The notes below the pieces were generated by a model. It was not told the DNA's origin and searched no databases. It saw nothing but the letters and a program-made list of their open reading frames with translations. Source: Chitinophagaceae bacterium (GTDB taxonomy: Bacteria; Bacteroidota; Bacteroidia; Chitinophagales; Chitinophagaceae). Taken from it: a DNA stretch of 64,000 nucleotides. The stretch lies in NCBI GenBank assembly GCA_016713085.1, contig JADJPV010000001.1, positions 372,001 to 436,000 of the forward strand. The letters run 5' to 3'. The position numbers were made by a program, and so were the translations under genes. The first letter of the stretch is position 1. Every line of letters starts with the position of its first letter. Of this stretch, positions 1 to 9,137 are shown one piece after another.

Positions 1-136
1 TCAACTCAACCGGGAGCAAATTTTTTGTGGCATCAACCCATCCTTTTTGATGCCGGTTAAATCGATCTTCAATATTATTAGTGCAGCCTTTATAATAATC
101 ACCATTGCTGCATAACAAGATGTATACATGCCACAT
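1..136 (-). CDS. GIY-YIG nuclease family protein, C-terminus cut by window edge
   Basis: Reading the minus strand from the ATG at 136 gives 45 codons that run off the left edge. The protein starts MWHVYILLCSNGDYYKGCT, with the VYI...YYKG core of the GIY-YIG fold (third residue K instead of I), then an arginine helix (DRFNRHQKG) and DATKNLLPVEL, which fits small single-domain GIY-YIG proteins (UPF0213/YhbQ-like, usually 80-100 aa). Such proteins are putative DNA endonucleases, often of unknown biological role. Its upstream side holds a small array of hairpin repeats (195-321). Family assignment is firm; substrate is unknown. Confidence 0.8.
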   Translation of the reverse strand, partial: MWHVYILLCSNGDYYKGCTNNIEDRFNRHQKGWVDATKNLLPVEL

Positions 137-194
137 GAGGACAAATTTTACAGAAAGATAAAAAAGGGAAAGAGGAAAGACAAGATATAAAATT

Positions 195-321
195 AAAGGC
201 CACCTTCGCCAAGGCTACTATGATTATTAATGAGAAGAGGAAGAGATAAAGGCCGCCTTCGCCTAGGCTACTATCTTTATTAATTCGAAGAAGAGGTAAA
301 GGCCGCCTTCGCCAAGGCTAC
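195..321. repeat. Three tandem hairpin repeats, period about 50-53 bp
   Basis: Three copies start at 195, 248 and 298. The shared core is AAAGGCCGCCTTCGCC followed by AAGGCTACTAT (copy 1 has CAC, copy 2 has TAGG). Within each core GCCTT and AAGGC can pair over a CGCC loop. Copies 1 and 2 also share an AT-rich tail and GAAGAGG spacer, so this is an imperfect tandem array. It lies between the GIY-YIG gene and ssrA. Confidence 0.75.
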
Positions 322-330
322 GGCGGCCGA

Positions 331-703
331 TGGTGGAGCTGAGGGGAATCGAACCCCTGTCCAAACATATTCTCCAAAAGCTTTCTACATGCTTATTTCA
401 TGATTGATTGTCGGCGTACTGCAGGACATGAACATACCAACAGTACACTTAGCTGAATAGTCTTTTGCAACAGTCACAGCCTTCGGTTACAGCAACCTGT
501 TTTGTTTTTGAGTCGGCGGCGGAACTTGGTAACAGATCAACCTGTTCGGCGGCCCTAATGACTACTTAATCACTGATTAAGCGGCCATGGCATACTGTGT
601 ATTGCCATTTGAGTTTTTGAGTATTCAGATTAAAGTGCTAATTATTCAACGCACTGCATGCTTACACATTCAAAGATCTACGCTGTCAAAGCCAGGCAGC
701 CCC
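331..703 (-). ncRNA. ssrA: tmRNA (ssrA)
   Basis: The minus strand starts GGGGCTGCCTGGC at 703 and ends with a T-arm (GGGGTTCGATTCCCCT) and AGCTCCACCA at 331, the two halves of the tRNA-like domain with encoded CCA. The tag frame lies at 606-577: GGC AAT ACA CAG TAT GCC ATG GCC GCT TAA, giving GNTQYAMAA, with the AMAA-type end recognised by ClpXP-like proteases. The exact resume codon is inferred; GGC is chosen because Bacteroidota tags usually start with G. The tmRNA rescues stalled ribosomes together with SmpB. Length 373 nt is normal. Confidence 0.95.
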
Positions 704-737
704 ATTTATTCTGCCAGTGTCCTATAAAAGACCGACT

Positions 738-775
738 GCGAAAATACAGCTATTTCAATTTGCAAAAGCAAAAGA
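738..775 (-). promoter_or_regulatory. Putative ssrA promoter
   Basis: On the minus strand a TATTTTCG box (close to TAnnTTTG) lies about 35 nt upstream of the mature tmRNA 5' end, preceded by TTTTGCAAATTG as a possible -33 region. Position fits a short precursor leader. Confidence 0.4.
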
Positions 776-841
776 AAAGTTGTTATTAAGCCTCTCACAA
801 AAAACTGAACAGCCAGCACTCATCTTTCTTAGTTTTACAGC

Positions 842-2644
842 ATGGCAGAAAAAATCAGTCCGGATACATTTTATAAACAACAGATAGATGGCTTAACGCT
901 TATATTAAATCAATTAATGAAAAACAGACAGTTACTTGGCTGGCTGCGGCTTTTAATTTTAGCAGCTACTGTTTTAATAATATGGTTTCTGAGGTCATAC
1001 GGTCTGCCGGTTTCTGCTGTGCTTTTTTTTATTGGGCTTGGTTTCTTTCTATTTACCGTTAAAAAAGATCTGGCTAACAAAGCCGCCATCAATCATCACA
1101 AACGGTTGATATCAATCAATGAACAGGAACTGCTTTACCTGCAACACAAGTTTATTCATCAAAAAGATGGCAGCGAATTTTACAAAGATGAACATCCGTA
1201 TGCAGGTGATCTTGATATTTTCGGAAGGGCTTCTGTTTATCAATATATCAACAGAACAAATTCACAGCAGGGTAATCAACGGCTTGCAGACTGGCTCTCA
1301 GAACCTGCAATCGCTGAAACAATTCTTGCCAGGCAAAAAGCTGTACAGGAATTATGCACTAAAAGCAACTGGCGGCATGAGTTACAGGCACATGGAATGT
1401 CATCAGCAATAACCATTACTACCGAAAAGAAAATGGAAGACTGGCTAAAAGAAGACAATCAATTCATTCATAAAGAAATATGGCATGTCATCCGTTACAC
1501 TGTTCCGGTTGCTGCACTTACAACACTTACCTGCTTTCTGTTTGATGTAATCAGTTATCAGCTTTTCCTGCAGGCAGCCCTGGTATTTACAATCATTGCG
1601 TTTGCTATTACACGGATCATTATTCCGTTATACCGCAAGCTCAATAAGATTACAGAAGAAATGGAAACTCTTTCTAACAGTATTGCCTGTATTGAGCAGG
1701 CTGATTTCAAAGATCCTTTGCTGCTTGAATTAAAACAACAGTTTCATACCGGTAAACAAAAAGCTTCACTTCAAATATTTCAACTGAAACAAATTTTCAA
1801 TCGTTTCGATTACCGCCTCAACCCGGTTGTATTTATTCCACTGAATATATTTCTGCTGTGGGATTTACAACAGATGCTGCAACTGGAAAACTGGAAACAA
1901 AAAAACAATCAGCAGATTGGCAAATGGTTTTACGCATTGGCTGAGCTTGAGGCATTGAGCAGCCTTGGCACATTGGCTTTCAATCATCCGCATTGGTGTT
2001 TTCCGGAATTAAAAAATGATGAGCCTGTATTTACTGCAACAGGTTTTGGTCATCCGTTGATTGAAGAACAGAAATCTGTAGTAAATGATTTTTCTACAAT
2101 CGGTAAAGAGCAGATCAATCTTATCACTGGTTCTAATATGGCAGGAAAAAGCACTTTCCTCAGAAGCATCGGTGTAAATATGGTATTGGCCGCAATGGGT
2201 GCACCCGTTTGTGCAAATACTTTAACCTTTTCTCCATTGAAGATTATGAGCAGCATGCGTATAAAGGATAACCTGGAAGAAAGCACTTCTACTTTTTATG
2301 CAGAACTGAAGAAACTGAAACAGATCATTGATGCAGTGAATAAGAATGAACCTGTATTTATTTTACTGGATGAAATTTTGCGTGGCACAAATTCACACGA
2401 CAGGCACACCGGTTCCAGGGCATTAATTAAACAACTACTGCATCACAAAGCCACCGGTATTCTTGCTACACATGATCTGGAACTGGCCAATCTTGAAAAA
2501 GAATTTCCAACAGGCATACATAATTATCATTTTGATGTACAGGTGAATGCCGATGAATTATACTTCGATTATAAATTAAAAAGAGGCATCTGCCAAAGCA
2601 TGAATGCCTCTATCTTAATGAAGAAGATTGGTATAGAATTATAA
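842..2644 (+). CDS. Membrane-anchored MutS-family ATPase
   Basis: A 600-aa protein with two hydrophobic pairs (about residues 35-70 and 215-255) followed by a MutS core/lever region and a C-terminal MutS ATPase: Walker A GSNMAGKSTFLRS, Walker B LLDEILRGTNSHDR, and THDLELA. The mismatch-recognition and connector domains of MutS are absent, so it should not act in classical mismatch repair; true mutS is at 10209. It belongs to the MutS-like DNA-binding ATPases widespread in Bacteroidota, function not established. It is the first gene after ssrA, transcribed away from it. Confidence 0.85.
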   Translation: MAEKISPDTFYKQQIDGLTLILNQLMKNRQLLGWLRLLILAATVLIIWFLRSYGLPVSAVLFFIGLGFFLFTVKKDLANKAAINHHKRLISINEQELLYLQHKFIHQKDGSEFYKDEHPYAGDLDIFGRASVYQYINRTNSQQGNQRLADWLSEPAIAETILARQKAVQELCTKSNWRHELQAHGMSSAITITTEKKMEDWLKEDNQFIHKEIWHVIRYTVPVAALTTLTCFLFDVISYQLFLQAALVFTIIAFAITRIIIPLYRKLNKITEEMETLSNSIACIEQADFKDPLLLELKQQFHTGKQKASLQIFQLKQIFNRFDYRLNPVVFIPLNIFLLWDLQQMLQLENWKQKNNQQIGKWFYALAELEALSSLGTLAFNHPHWCFPELKNDEPVFTATGFGHPLIEEQKSVVNDFSTIGKEQINLITGSNMAGKSTFLRSIGVNMVLAAMGAPVCANTLTFSPLKIMSSMRIKDNLEESTSTFYAELKKLKQIIDAVNKNEPVFILLDEILRGTNSHDRHTGSRALIKQLLHHKATGILATHDLELANLEKEFPTGIHNYHFDVQVNADELYFDYKLKRGICQSMNASILMKKIGIEL

Positions 2645-2645
2645 G

Positions 2646-4010
2646 TTATTTATTCCAGCCAAAAAGATCATTCCCGTTTGCATAAATCAACAGGCTGAAT
2701 AAAATGATCATCCCTGCAATCTGCGCATACTCCAGGAACTTTTCATTTGGCTTACGTCCTGTGATCATTTCAATGATTGTAAATAATACATGCCCGCCAT
2801 CTAATGCAGGAATTGGTAACAGGTTCATGAAAGCAAGAATAATACTGAATAATGCAGTGATGTTCCAGAAGCTTTCCCAATCCCAGACAGACGGAAAGAT
2901 AGAGCCCATTGATTTAAAGCCACCAATACCTTTATATGCACCTGTTTCAGGATTCAAAATCAAACGGAATTGATCAATATAAAACCCTAATTTTTCAAAA
3001 GTCTTTTTTACACCTGCAGGAAATGATTCAAAGAATCCATATTTTTTATGCTCAATTTTTATAACTCCTAAAGCGGCGTACTGCTCCTGCATTAAATATG
3101 GAATTCCCACTCTGCCATCTTTATCAACCTTTGTAGTTAATTTCAATGTATCCGTATTCCGCACTACTGTAAGTTCTGAAGTTGCATCTTTCTTCTTTTG
3201 CAATAAAGCAGACATTTCATCATAAAAAGAAACCGGAGATCCGTCAATCGCTACAATTCTGTCATTCTCTTTTAATCCGGCTTGTTTACCGTATAAGGTA
3301 TCTTTCTTATCATATGCTCCAACAATGGAAGGTATCCTGTAAGAAAGCAGGCCACGTCTTCTTTTGCTTTCAATCAGTTGCTCAACCAGGTTCACCGGAA
3401 TATTGATTTCTTTTTTTTCACCTTTACGTTCTACAACGATTGTTTTTCCTGTGATGATTTTTGCATTCAGATCAGCGAAATATGGAACATCTTTCCCGTT
3501 AACCTGTAATATTTTATCTCCATTCTCCAAACCAATTTCGTTCATCAGTTTATCCTGTGCCCAAATACCATCTTTTACACTGTTCATCGGAACTTTTTCT
3601 TCACCCCACACAAACAGGATCATTGCATATATAATAAAGGCGAGTAAAACATTCACTGTAACACCGGCAATCATAATAATTAAACGTTGCCAGGCAGGTT
3701 TGCTGCGAAATTCCCAAGGTTGTGGCGGAAGTTTCATGGCTTCTTTATCCATGCTTTCATCAATCATACCGGAAATTTTTACATAGCCGCCAAGAGGCAG
3801 CCAGCCGATACCATATTCTGTATCACCTACTTTCTTTTTAAAAATGGAAAACCAGGGATCAAAAAATAAATAGAATTTTTCCACACGGCATTTAAACCAC
3901 TTGGCAGTAATATAATGCCCAAACTCATGAAAAATTATTAAGATGGAAAGCGACAATAATAATTGTGCTGCTTTAACTCCAAAATCGGCCCAGTTAATTG
4001 CTAATAACAT
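2646..4010 (-). CDS. rseP: RIP metalloprotease RseP (site-2 protease)
   Basis: A 454-aa intramembrane zinc protease. The first membrane segment carries HEFGHYITAKWF (HExxH), the last ones carry NLLPIPALDGGH, the second zinc-binding motif. Two PDZ-like stretches lie between (about residues 140-300). The family cleaves membrane-spanning anti-sigma factors and leftover signal peptides inside the bilayer. It lies downstream of dxr on the same strand with an 87-bp gap, a common dxr-rseP arrangement. Intact and of normal length. Confidence 0.95.
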   Translation of the reverse strand: MLLAINWADFGVKAAQLLLSLSILIIFHEFGHYITAKWFKCRVEKFYLFFDPWFSIFKKKVGDTEYGIGWLPLGGYVKISGMIDESMDKEAMKLPPQPWEFRSKPAWQRLIIMIAGVTVNVLLAFIIYAMILFVWGEEKVPMNSVKDGIWAQDKLMNEIGLENGDKILQVNGKDVPYFADLNAKIITGKTIVVERKGEKKEINIPVNLVEQLIESKRRRGLLSYRIPSIVGAYDKKDTLYGKQAGLKENDRIVAIDGSPVSFYDEMSALLQKKKDATSELTVVRNTDTLKLTTKVDKDGRVGIPYLMQEQYAALGVIKIEHKKYGFFESFPAGVKKTFEKLGFYIDQFRLILNPETGAYKGIGGFKSMGSIFPSVWDWESFWNITALFSIILAFMNLLPIPALDGGHVLFTIIEMITGRKPNEKFLEYAQIAGMIILFSLLIYANGNDLFGWNK

Positions 4011-4097
4011 AGATGAATAGTTAATCGTTGTTTTTCATTTTTTGATACGGAATCTGCAAATATCGCAGAAAAAGTGAAGTTGGTACCCAAATTTTTA

Positions 4098-5253
4098 TTA
4101 AAGTTGAATGAGGGAAGCTGTGTAATTTCTTGCTTCTGCATCACTTTCATAATATTCTTCGAGTGTTGGCTTTTCAATAAAAGCAACCTGATGCATTGTT
4201 TTTTCAATAATATCGGTCATATCTAAAAATCCAACCCTGTTTCGTAAAAAAAGCCCATACCGCAATTTCATTGGCTGCATTCATAATACAGGGCATGTTA
4301 CCACCTTTATTTAATGCTTCAATGGCGAGCGCCAGGTTTCGGAATGTTTTAAGGTCGGGCTCTTCAAAGTTGAGAGTGCTTATTTTTTTAAAATTGCAAC
4401 GGGGAAATTGATTGGGAATACGTTGCGGAAATGCCATTGCATACTGAATGGGCAGTTTCATATCGGGTAAACCCATTTGTGCTTTAATGCTTCCATCTTC
4501 AAACTGCACCATACTGTGAATAATGCTTTGCGGATGAATAACTACCTGTACCTGGTCGGGTGAAAGATTAAACAACCACTTTGCTTCAATCATTTCCAAA
4601 CCCTTGTTCATGAGTGTTGCTGAGTCAATGGTGATTTTAGCACCCATGCTCCAGTTGGGATGCTGCAATGCATGATCCCTTTTTACATTCACTAAAAAAT
4701 TGGGTTTTCTTCCTCGGAAAGGACCGCCACTTGCAGTAAGAATTATTTTTTCAATTTTATTTCTTGCTTCACCAACAAGACATTGAAAAATGGCAGAATG
4801 TTCACTGTCAACAGGAATAACCGGTACACGGTTTTCAACCGCTTTCTGCATGACTATATCGCCTGCAACAACCAGTGTTTCTTTATTGGCAAGAGCTACT
4901 GCTTTTTTATTTTCAATGGCTTTCAAGGTTGGTTTTAATCCCGCAAAACCAACGATCGCTGCCAGCATCATGTCATACGTATCAAACATCGCAACTTCTT
5001 CGAGAGATTGCTCACCTGTAAATACTTTTACATCAGTTGACGATAATGCCTGTTTAACCTTTTCGTATTTCTTTTCATCAACAATAACAACTGCATTGGG
5101 TTTAAATTGAAGTGCCTGTTTAATCAGTAACTCATCATTTGTATGAGCAGTGAGAATTTCCACTTCAAAAAGTTCCGGATTGGCATCAATCACTTCCAGC
5201 GCCTGTGTGCCGATAGAGCCAGTTGATCCAAAAATTGCAATGCGTTTCTTCAT
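4098..5253 (-). CDS. dxr: 1-deoxy-D-xylulose 5-phosphate reductoisomerase (frameshifted near C-terminus)
   Basis: Second enzyme of the MEP isoprenoid pathway: NADPH-dependent conversion of DXP to MEP. The N-terminus has the NADPH motif GSTGSIGTQALEVI; further on come PVDSEHSAIFQ, TASGGPF and WSMGAKITIDSATLMNKGLE, which hold the metal and substrate ligands. The frame breaks at the run of seven A at 4246-4252 (seven T on the coding strand). Removing one base continues AVWAFLRNRVGFLDMTDII to the stop at 4098 and yields 384 aa, the usual size. As read, the protein would end about 38 codons downstream in a wrong frame. I judge this a sequence error because dxr is essential in this pathway. Confidence 0.93.
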
Positions 5254-5275
5254 ATGATCCCTGCTGTTGGAAAAA

Positions 5276-6774
5276 TTATTGATGTTCGGCCCAGTTTATT
5301 AAGTCATCTGCAATTTTTCGGTCGTTGCTGAGACGAGGCACTTTATTTTGTCCGCCCAATTTACCAATACTTTTCATGTAATCGATAAATCCATTCTTTT
5401 TCACGGGTGTTATTTTCAAAGGGGTTAGAATATTGCCTGTTATTAAATCATCATAATAGATGTTTCTTTCACGCAGGTTATTATTCAGTTTCTGTGCAAA
5501 CTCTTCAATATTGCCGGGTTTATGCTCAAACTCAATAAACCATTCATGATAGCTTTTCCCATTTCCCTGGTGAATCATTGGTGCAACTGTAAACTCAGTA
5601 ATCTGCACTTTATCTTCTTTTGCAGCTTCCAGTAAACTGGTTTCTACTTCCTCCCCAATAACATGCTCACCAAAAGCTGAAATAAAATGTTTTGTTCTGC
5701 CTGTAACAACTATTCTGTATGGATCGGTTGAAACAAACTTAATGGTATCACCTAAATTATATCCCCAAAGACCAGCATTGCTGTTGATGATTAAAGCATA
5801 ATTCTCTCCAACTTTTACATCTTTCAGCGAAAGTCTTGACGGATTTTCATTAAAAATTTCACCTGCAGGAACAAACTCAAAAAAGATCCCATCGTTCGTA
5901 TTGAGCAACAATCCTTCAGCATCCTGCGAATCCTGGAAAGCGAAGAAACCTTCACTTGCAGGATAAAGTTCAATGCAATCTATTTTTCGTCCAATACTTT
6001 CAAACAGTTTGGATTTGTATGGTTCAAAATTTACGCCTCCCTGCACCATGACGCTGAAATTGGGGAAAATATCAGCAATTTTTTTGCCGGTACGGTTGGT
6101 TAACTCATCAAAATACATCTGCATCCATGGCGGTATGCCACTGATGAGGGTCATGTCCTGATTGATCGTTTCATCAACTATTTTCTCCAGTTTGGTTTCC
6201 CAGTCTTCGATACAATTGGTTTCATAAGAAGGCAGTTGGTTGGTGCGGAGATATTTTGGAATAAGATGATTTGAAATACCGCTTAAACGGCCTGTCGGAA
6301 TATCACCCACCCTTTCCAGTTCGGGCGAGCCTGACAAAAAGATCAGTTTACCGTCAAAAAACGGGTATTCCCGGTTTCTGAAGCATAACAAAGGGCCGCA
6401 TTACGAGCTGTACCGAAATGGTTGCCAACTGATTCCTTCGTAATTGGGATGTACTTTACCCCGCTTGTTGTACCTGAAGTCTTTGCGAAATAAAGGGGCC
6501 TGCCTTTCCATAAAACATTGTGCTTCCCCTCAATTATTTTGTCGATCCAGGGCCGCATTTGCTCATAGTCCCTGATTGGAACACAGTCTCTGAATTCATC
6601 ATAGGTGCTTACCTTTTCTAAACCCAATGCCTTCCCGTAATCTGTATTTTTGCCTATTTTAAGCAATTGCTTCAGGATTTGATCCTGGTCACTTAGGGCC
6701 GTTGTTATATTTTTCTGAATCGACTTATAGATATATCCTGCAAATGGTTTTGCCAGGATTGACTTGATTTTCAT
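5276..6774 (-). CDS. GH3-family acyl-adenylating protein (frameshifted)
   Basis: Similar to the GH3 'auxin-responsive promoter' family of acyl-acid amido synthetases (ANL adenylate-forming superfamily). The N-terminal part has the ATP loop FAKTSGTTSGVKYIPIT; the C-terminal part has YPASEGFFAFQ, GLWGYNLGDTIKF and VTGRTKHFISAFGEH, typical of the family. The frame is lost at the six-A run 6356-6361; one more base restores GNTRFFDGKLIFLSGSPEL and a 499-aa protein. Start chosen at 6774 (MKIKSILAKPFAGY), matching homologs. Bacteroidota carry this family commonly, but the bacterial substrate is not known. Confidence 0.85.
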
Positions 6775-6859
6775 ACCAAACACCGCTTTTGAGCCCACAA
6801 ATGTAGCTTTACAGCGTGAAACCATTCAGTTAAAATAGAGGCAATTTTTTGATTGAAAC

Positions 6860-6891
6860 TTGTTTTAAAAACAATTTTATCCCTACCTTTG
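6860..6891 (+). promoter_or_regulatory. Promoter of rplU-rpmA
   Basis: TACCTTTG at 6884-6891 matches the Bacteroidota -7 box TAnnTTTG; TTG at 6860-6862 is a plausible -33 element with 21-nt spacing. The rplU start codon is 22 nt downstream. Confidence 0.6.
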
Positions 6892-6912
6892 CAGCCCTAA
6901 TATTGGAAAGTT

Positions 6913-7215
6913 ATGTTTGCAGTAGTTAAAATAGCCGGTCAACAATTTAAAGTTTCAGAAGGTCAGAGCCTGTATGTTCCTCACATTGAAGGAAATGCCG
7001 GAGACAAAGTTGAGTTTTCTGATGTATTGTTTGTTGACACAGATGGTAAGATCAGCGTTGGAGCTGATACCAAAGTAATTGTGAAAGCCGAAATTCTTGC
7101 AGAAAAGAAAGGCAAAACAGTCATTGCGTTTAAAATGAAACGCCGTAAAGGTTTCCGTAAGAAAAAAGGACACCGTACTCTGTATACACAAATTAAAGTA
7201 ACAGGAATTGCGTAA
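6913..7215 (+). CDS. rplU: 50S ribosomal protein L21
   Basis: A 100-aa protein starting MFAVVKIAGQQFKVSEGQ, with the conserved basic C-terminal stretch KRRKGFRKKKGHRTLYTQIK that binds 23S rRNA. It is followed by rpmA after 66 bp, the standard rplU-rpmA order. Intact. Confidence 0.97.
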   Translation: MFAVVKIAGQQFKVSEGQSLYVPHIEGNAGDKVEFSDVLFVDTDGKISVGADTKVIVKAEILAEKKGKTVIAFKMKRRKGFRKKKGHRTLYTQIKVTGIA

Positions 7216-7281
7216 GAATTGGAAGAATTGATTCGTTCAATTTTCAAATTCTGATTATTCAAAAATTCAAATTCGAATAAA

Positions 7282-7548
7282 ATGGCACATAAAAAAGGTG
7301 AAGGCAGTGTAAAGAATGGTCGTGATTCACAAAGCAAACGTCTTGGTGTGAAGATCTATGGTGGACAACCTGCAGCTTCCGGTAACATTATTATCCGCCA
7401 ACGTGGAACCGTTTATCATCCCGGTAAAAATGTTGGTGTAGGCAGAGACTTTACAATCTTTGCATTAACTGACGGATTAGTTGAATTTAAGAAAGGAAAA
7501 GACAATAAAACATTCGTTTCGGTAGCTCCGGTTGAAGCAGGCGCATAG
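7282..7548 (+). CDS. rpmA: 50S ribosomal protein L27
   Basis: An 88-aa protein with the conserved N-terminus [20 protein letters not shown], close to the peptidyl-transferase centre, and [10 protein letters not shown] plus [11 protein letters not shown] further on. There is no N-terminal extension of the type cleaved in Firmicutes. Second gene of the rplU-rpmA pair. Confidence 0.97.
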   Translation: MAHKKGEGSVKNGRDSQSKRLGVKIYGGQPAASGNIIIRQRGTVYHPGKNVGVGRDFTIFALTDGLVEFKKGKDNKTFVSVAPVEAGA

Positions 7549-7624
7549 AATTTTTTTTTTATAAGAAAAAAATTTCTACATTTACGTTGTTATGTTTTTT
7601 TACTAATCATTAAATTCTAAAAAA

Positions 7625-7757
7625 ATGGCAACAAAAAAAGAAAGCTGCTAAAAAAGCCGCTCCTAAAAAAGCCGCTAAAAAAGCTGCTCCAAAAAAAGCC
7701 GCTAAAAAAGCTGCTCCAAAAAAGAAAGCTGCTAAAAAAGCTGCTAAGAAGAAATAA
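7625..7757 (+). CDS. Ala/Lys-rich histone H1-like micro-protein (frameshifted)
   Basis: From the ATG at 7625 the literal frame stops after MATKKESC. The A run at 7633-7639 has seven A; with six, the frame gives a 43-aa protein made of KKAA and KKAAPKKAAK units ending KKAAKKK. It would be extremely basic, without acidic residues, like the lysine/alanine-rich C-terminal tails of H1-like proteins found in many Bacteroidota. A nucleic-acid-binding role is an inference from charge. The total of 133 nt minus one base is 44 codons. A strong terminator follows at 7779. Confidence 0.7.
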
Positions 7758-7778
7758 GGTTCGAAAGAATCAAAAAGA

Positions 7779-7804
7779 ACCCTCCAGTTTACTGGAGGGT
7801 TTTA
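7779..7804 (+). terminator. Rho-independent terminator
   Basis: Perfect 10-bp stem ACCCTCCAGT / ACTGGAGGGT with a two-base TT loop (7779-7800), followed by TTTATTTTTC. An A-rich flank on the other side may let it also serve ftsY from the opposite strand. Confidence 0.85.
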
Positions 7805-7837
7805 TTTTTCTTAAAGGTTTCTATTCTTACGTGTAAC

Positions 7838-8809
7838 TCAATTATCCTTCCTCAGACTGAATAAGCTGTCAGCAAATTCATGTTTGTCAAATACCAGGAG
7901 GTCTTCCACTTTCTCTCCCACACCAATGAACTTTACTGGAATTTTAAACTGATGTGCTATTGCAAGAACTACTCCGCCCTTTGCTGTTCCATCTAATTTT
8001 GTAATCACTAAGCCAGTTACATCTGTTACCGCTGTAAATTGTTTTGCCTGCTCAATTGCGTTTTGTCCGGTTGATCCATCAAGCACCAGCAACACATCGT
8101 GTGGTGCCTCAGGAATTACTTTCTGTATTACTCTTTTGATCTTGCCCAACTCTTCCATTAAATGTGTTTTGGTATGAAGACGTCCGGCTGTATCAATAAT
8201 CAGCACATCAATATCTTTTGCAACAGCACTACTTACTGCATCAAATGCAACAGAGGCAGGGTCGCTTCCCATTTCTCTTTTTACAATCGGCACACCGGCA
8301 CGTTCACTCCAGATCGTTAACTGATCAACAGCTGCTGCACGGAATGTATCAGCTGCACCCAGCATTACCTTTTTACCTGCCTGTGTAAAATGATGTGCAA
8401 GCTTTCCGATAGTTGTTGTTTTTCCAACACCGTTTACACCAACAATCATAATTACAAAAGGTCGTTTTCCTGCGGGCAAATCAAAGTTTGAATAAGTTGT
8501 GTCGGCAGGTGCATCAATCAGGATGTTTTCAATTTCCTGCTGCAGTATTGAATTGAGTTCGCTGGTATTAATAAATTTATCCCTTGCAACCCTTGCTTCA
8601 ATCCGTTCAATGATTTCAACAGTTGTTTCAATACCCACATCTGCACTCACCAACGCCTCTTCCAGGTTATCCAGCACATCTGCGTCAACCGTACTCTTTC
8701 CTGCAACAGCCCTTGCTATTTTACCTAAAAAGCCTTCCTTAGTTTTTTCCAAACCCTGGTCAAGACTTTCTTTTTCCTTTTTACCAAACAGCTTTCCAAA
8801 AAATCCCAT
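7838..8809 (-). CDS. ftsY: Signal recognition particle receptor FtsY
   Basis: A 323-aa SRP GTPase with NG domains: G1 GVNGVGKTTTIGKLA, G3 DTAGRLHTK, G4 TKLDGTAKGG and the closing GVGEKVEDLLVFD. It receives the SRP-ribosome complex at the membrane and passes it to SecYEG. The acidic A domain is very short, as is common outside Enterobacteria. It is last in a minus-strand group with DUF4295, rpmG and rpmB. Confidence 0.96.
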   Translation of the reverse strand: MGFFGKLFGKKEKESLDQGLEKTKEGFLGKIARAVAGKSTVDADVLDNLEEALVSADVGIETTVEIIERIEARVARDKFINTSELNSILQQEIENILIDAPADTTYSNFDLPAGKRPFVIMIVGVNGVGKTTTIGKLAHHFTQAGKKVMLGAADTFRAAAVDQLTIWSERAGVPIVKREMGSDPASVAFDAVSSAVAKDIDVLIIDTAGRLHTKTHLMEELGKIKRVIQKVIPEAPHDVLLVLDGSTGQNAIEQAKQFTAVTDVTGLVITKLDGTAKGGVVLAIAHQFKIPVKFIGVGEKVEDLLVFDKHEFADSLFSLRKDN

Positions 8810-8921
8810 TGCTTCGTTTTTTTCTTTACAATATTACAATGATACCGGTAATGTATAAAAACAACAAAGCCGTTCCACATTTTCGTTTGGAACAGCTTTG
8901 AATATACTGATCAGGTATAAG

Positions 8922-9095
8922 TTATTTTTGAGCGAGGAAATCTTTCACTTTCTCTTTATGCACAATTGCTTCTTTGAAAGTGTAAGCACCTGATTTAGGA
9001 CTGCGTACAGCCTTAATTACTTTACTCCAGTTCTTTGCTTCTGCTGCGGCTTTCTGATCTTTTGTCTTAATCGCCGTTTTTGCTGCTTTTGCCAT
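8922..9095 (-). CDS. DUF4295 family protein
   Basis: A 57-aa basic protein: MAKAAKTAIKTKDQKAAA at the start, then KVIKAVRSPKSGAYTFKEA and a lysine-rich end FLAQK. The VRSPKSGAYTFKEAIVH core is the signature of DUF4295, found in Bacteroidota next to rpmG and rpmB, which suggests a ribosome-associated role. Here it sits directly downstream of rpmG. Function is not known. Confidence 0.88.
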   Translation of the reverse strand: MAKAAKTAIKTKDQKAAAEAKNWSKVIKAVRSPKSGAYTFKEAIVHKEKVKDFLAQK

Positions 9096-9137
9096 TTTAC
9101 AAAATCATTTAAACATTACGTGAATGCGACACAGGGA

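Noticed and set aside
195..321. CRISPR array
   Set aside because: Only three imperfect units, the spacers are themselves similar, and no cas genes are nearby.
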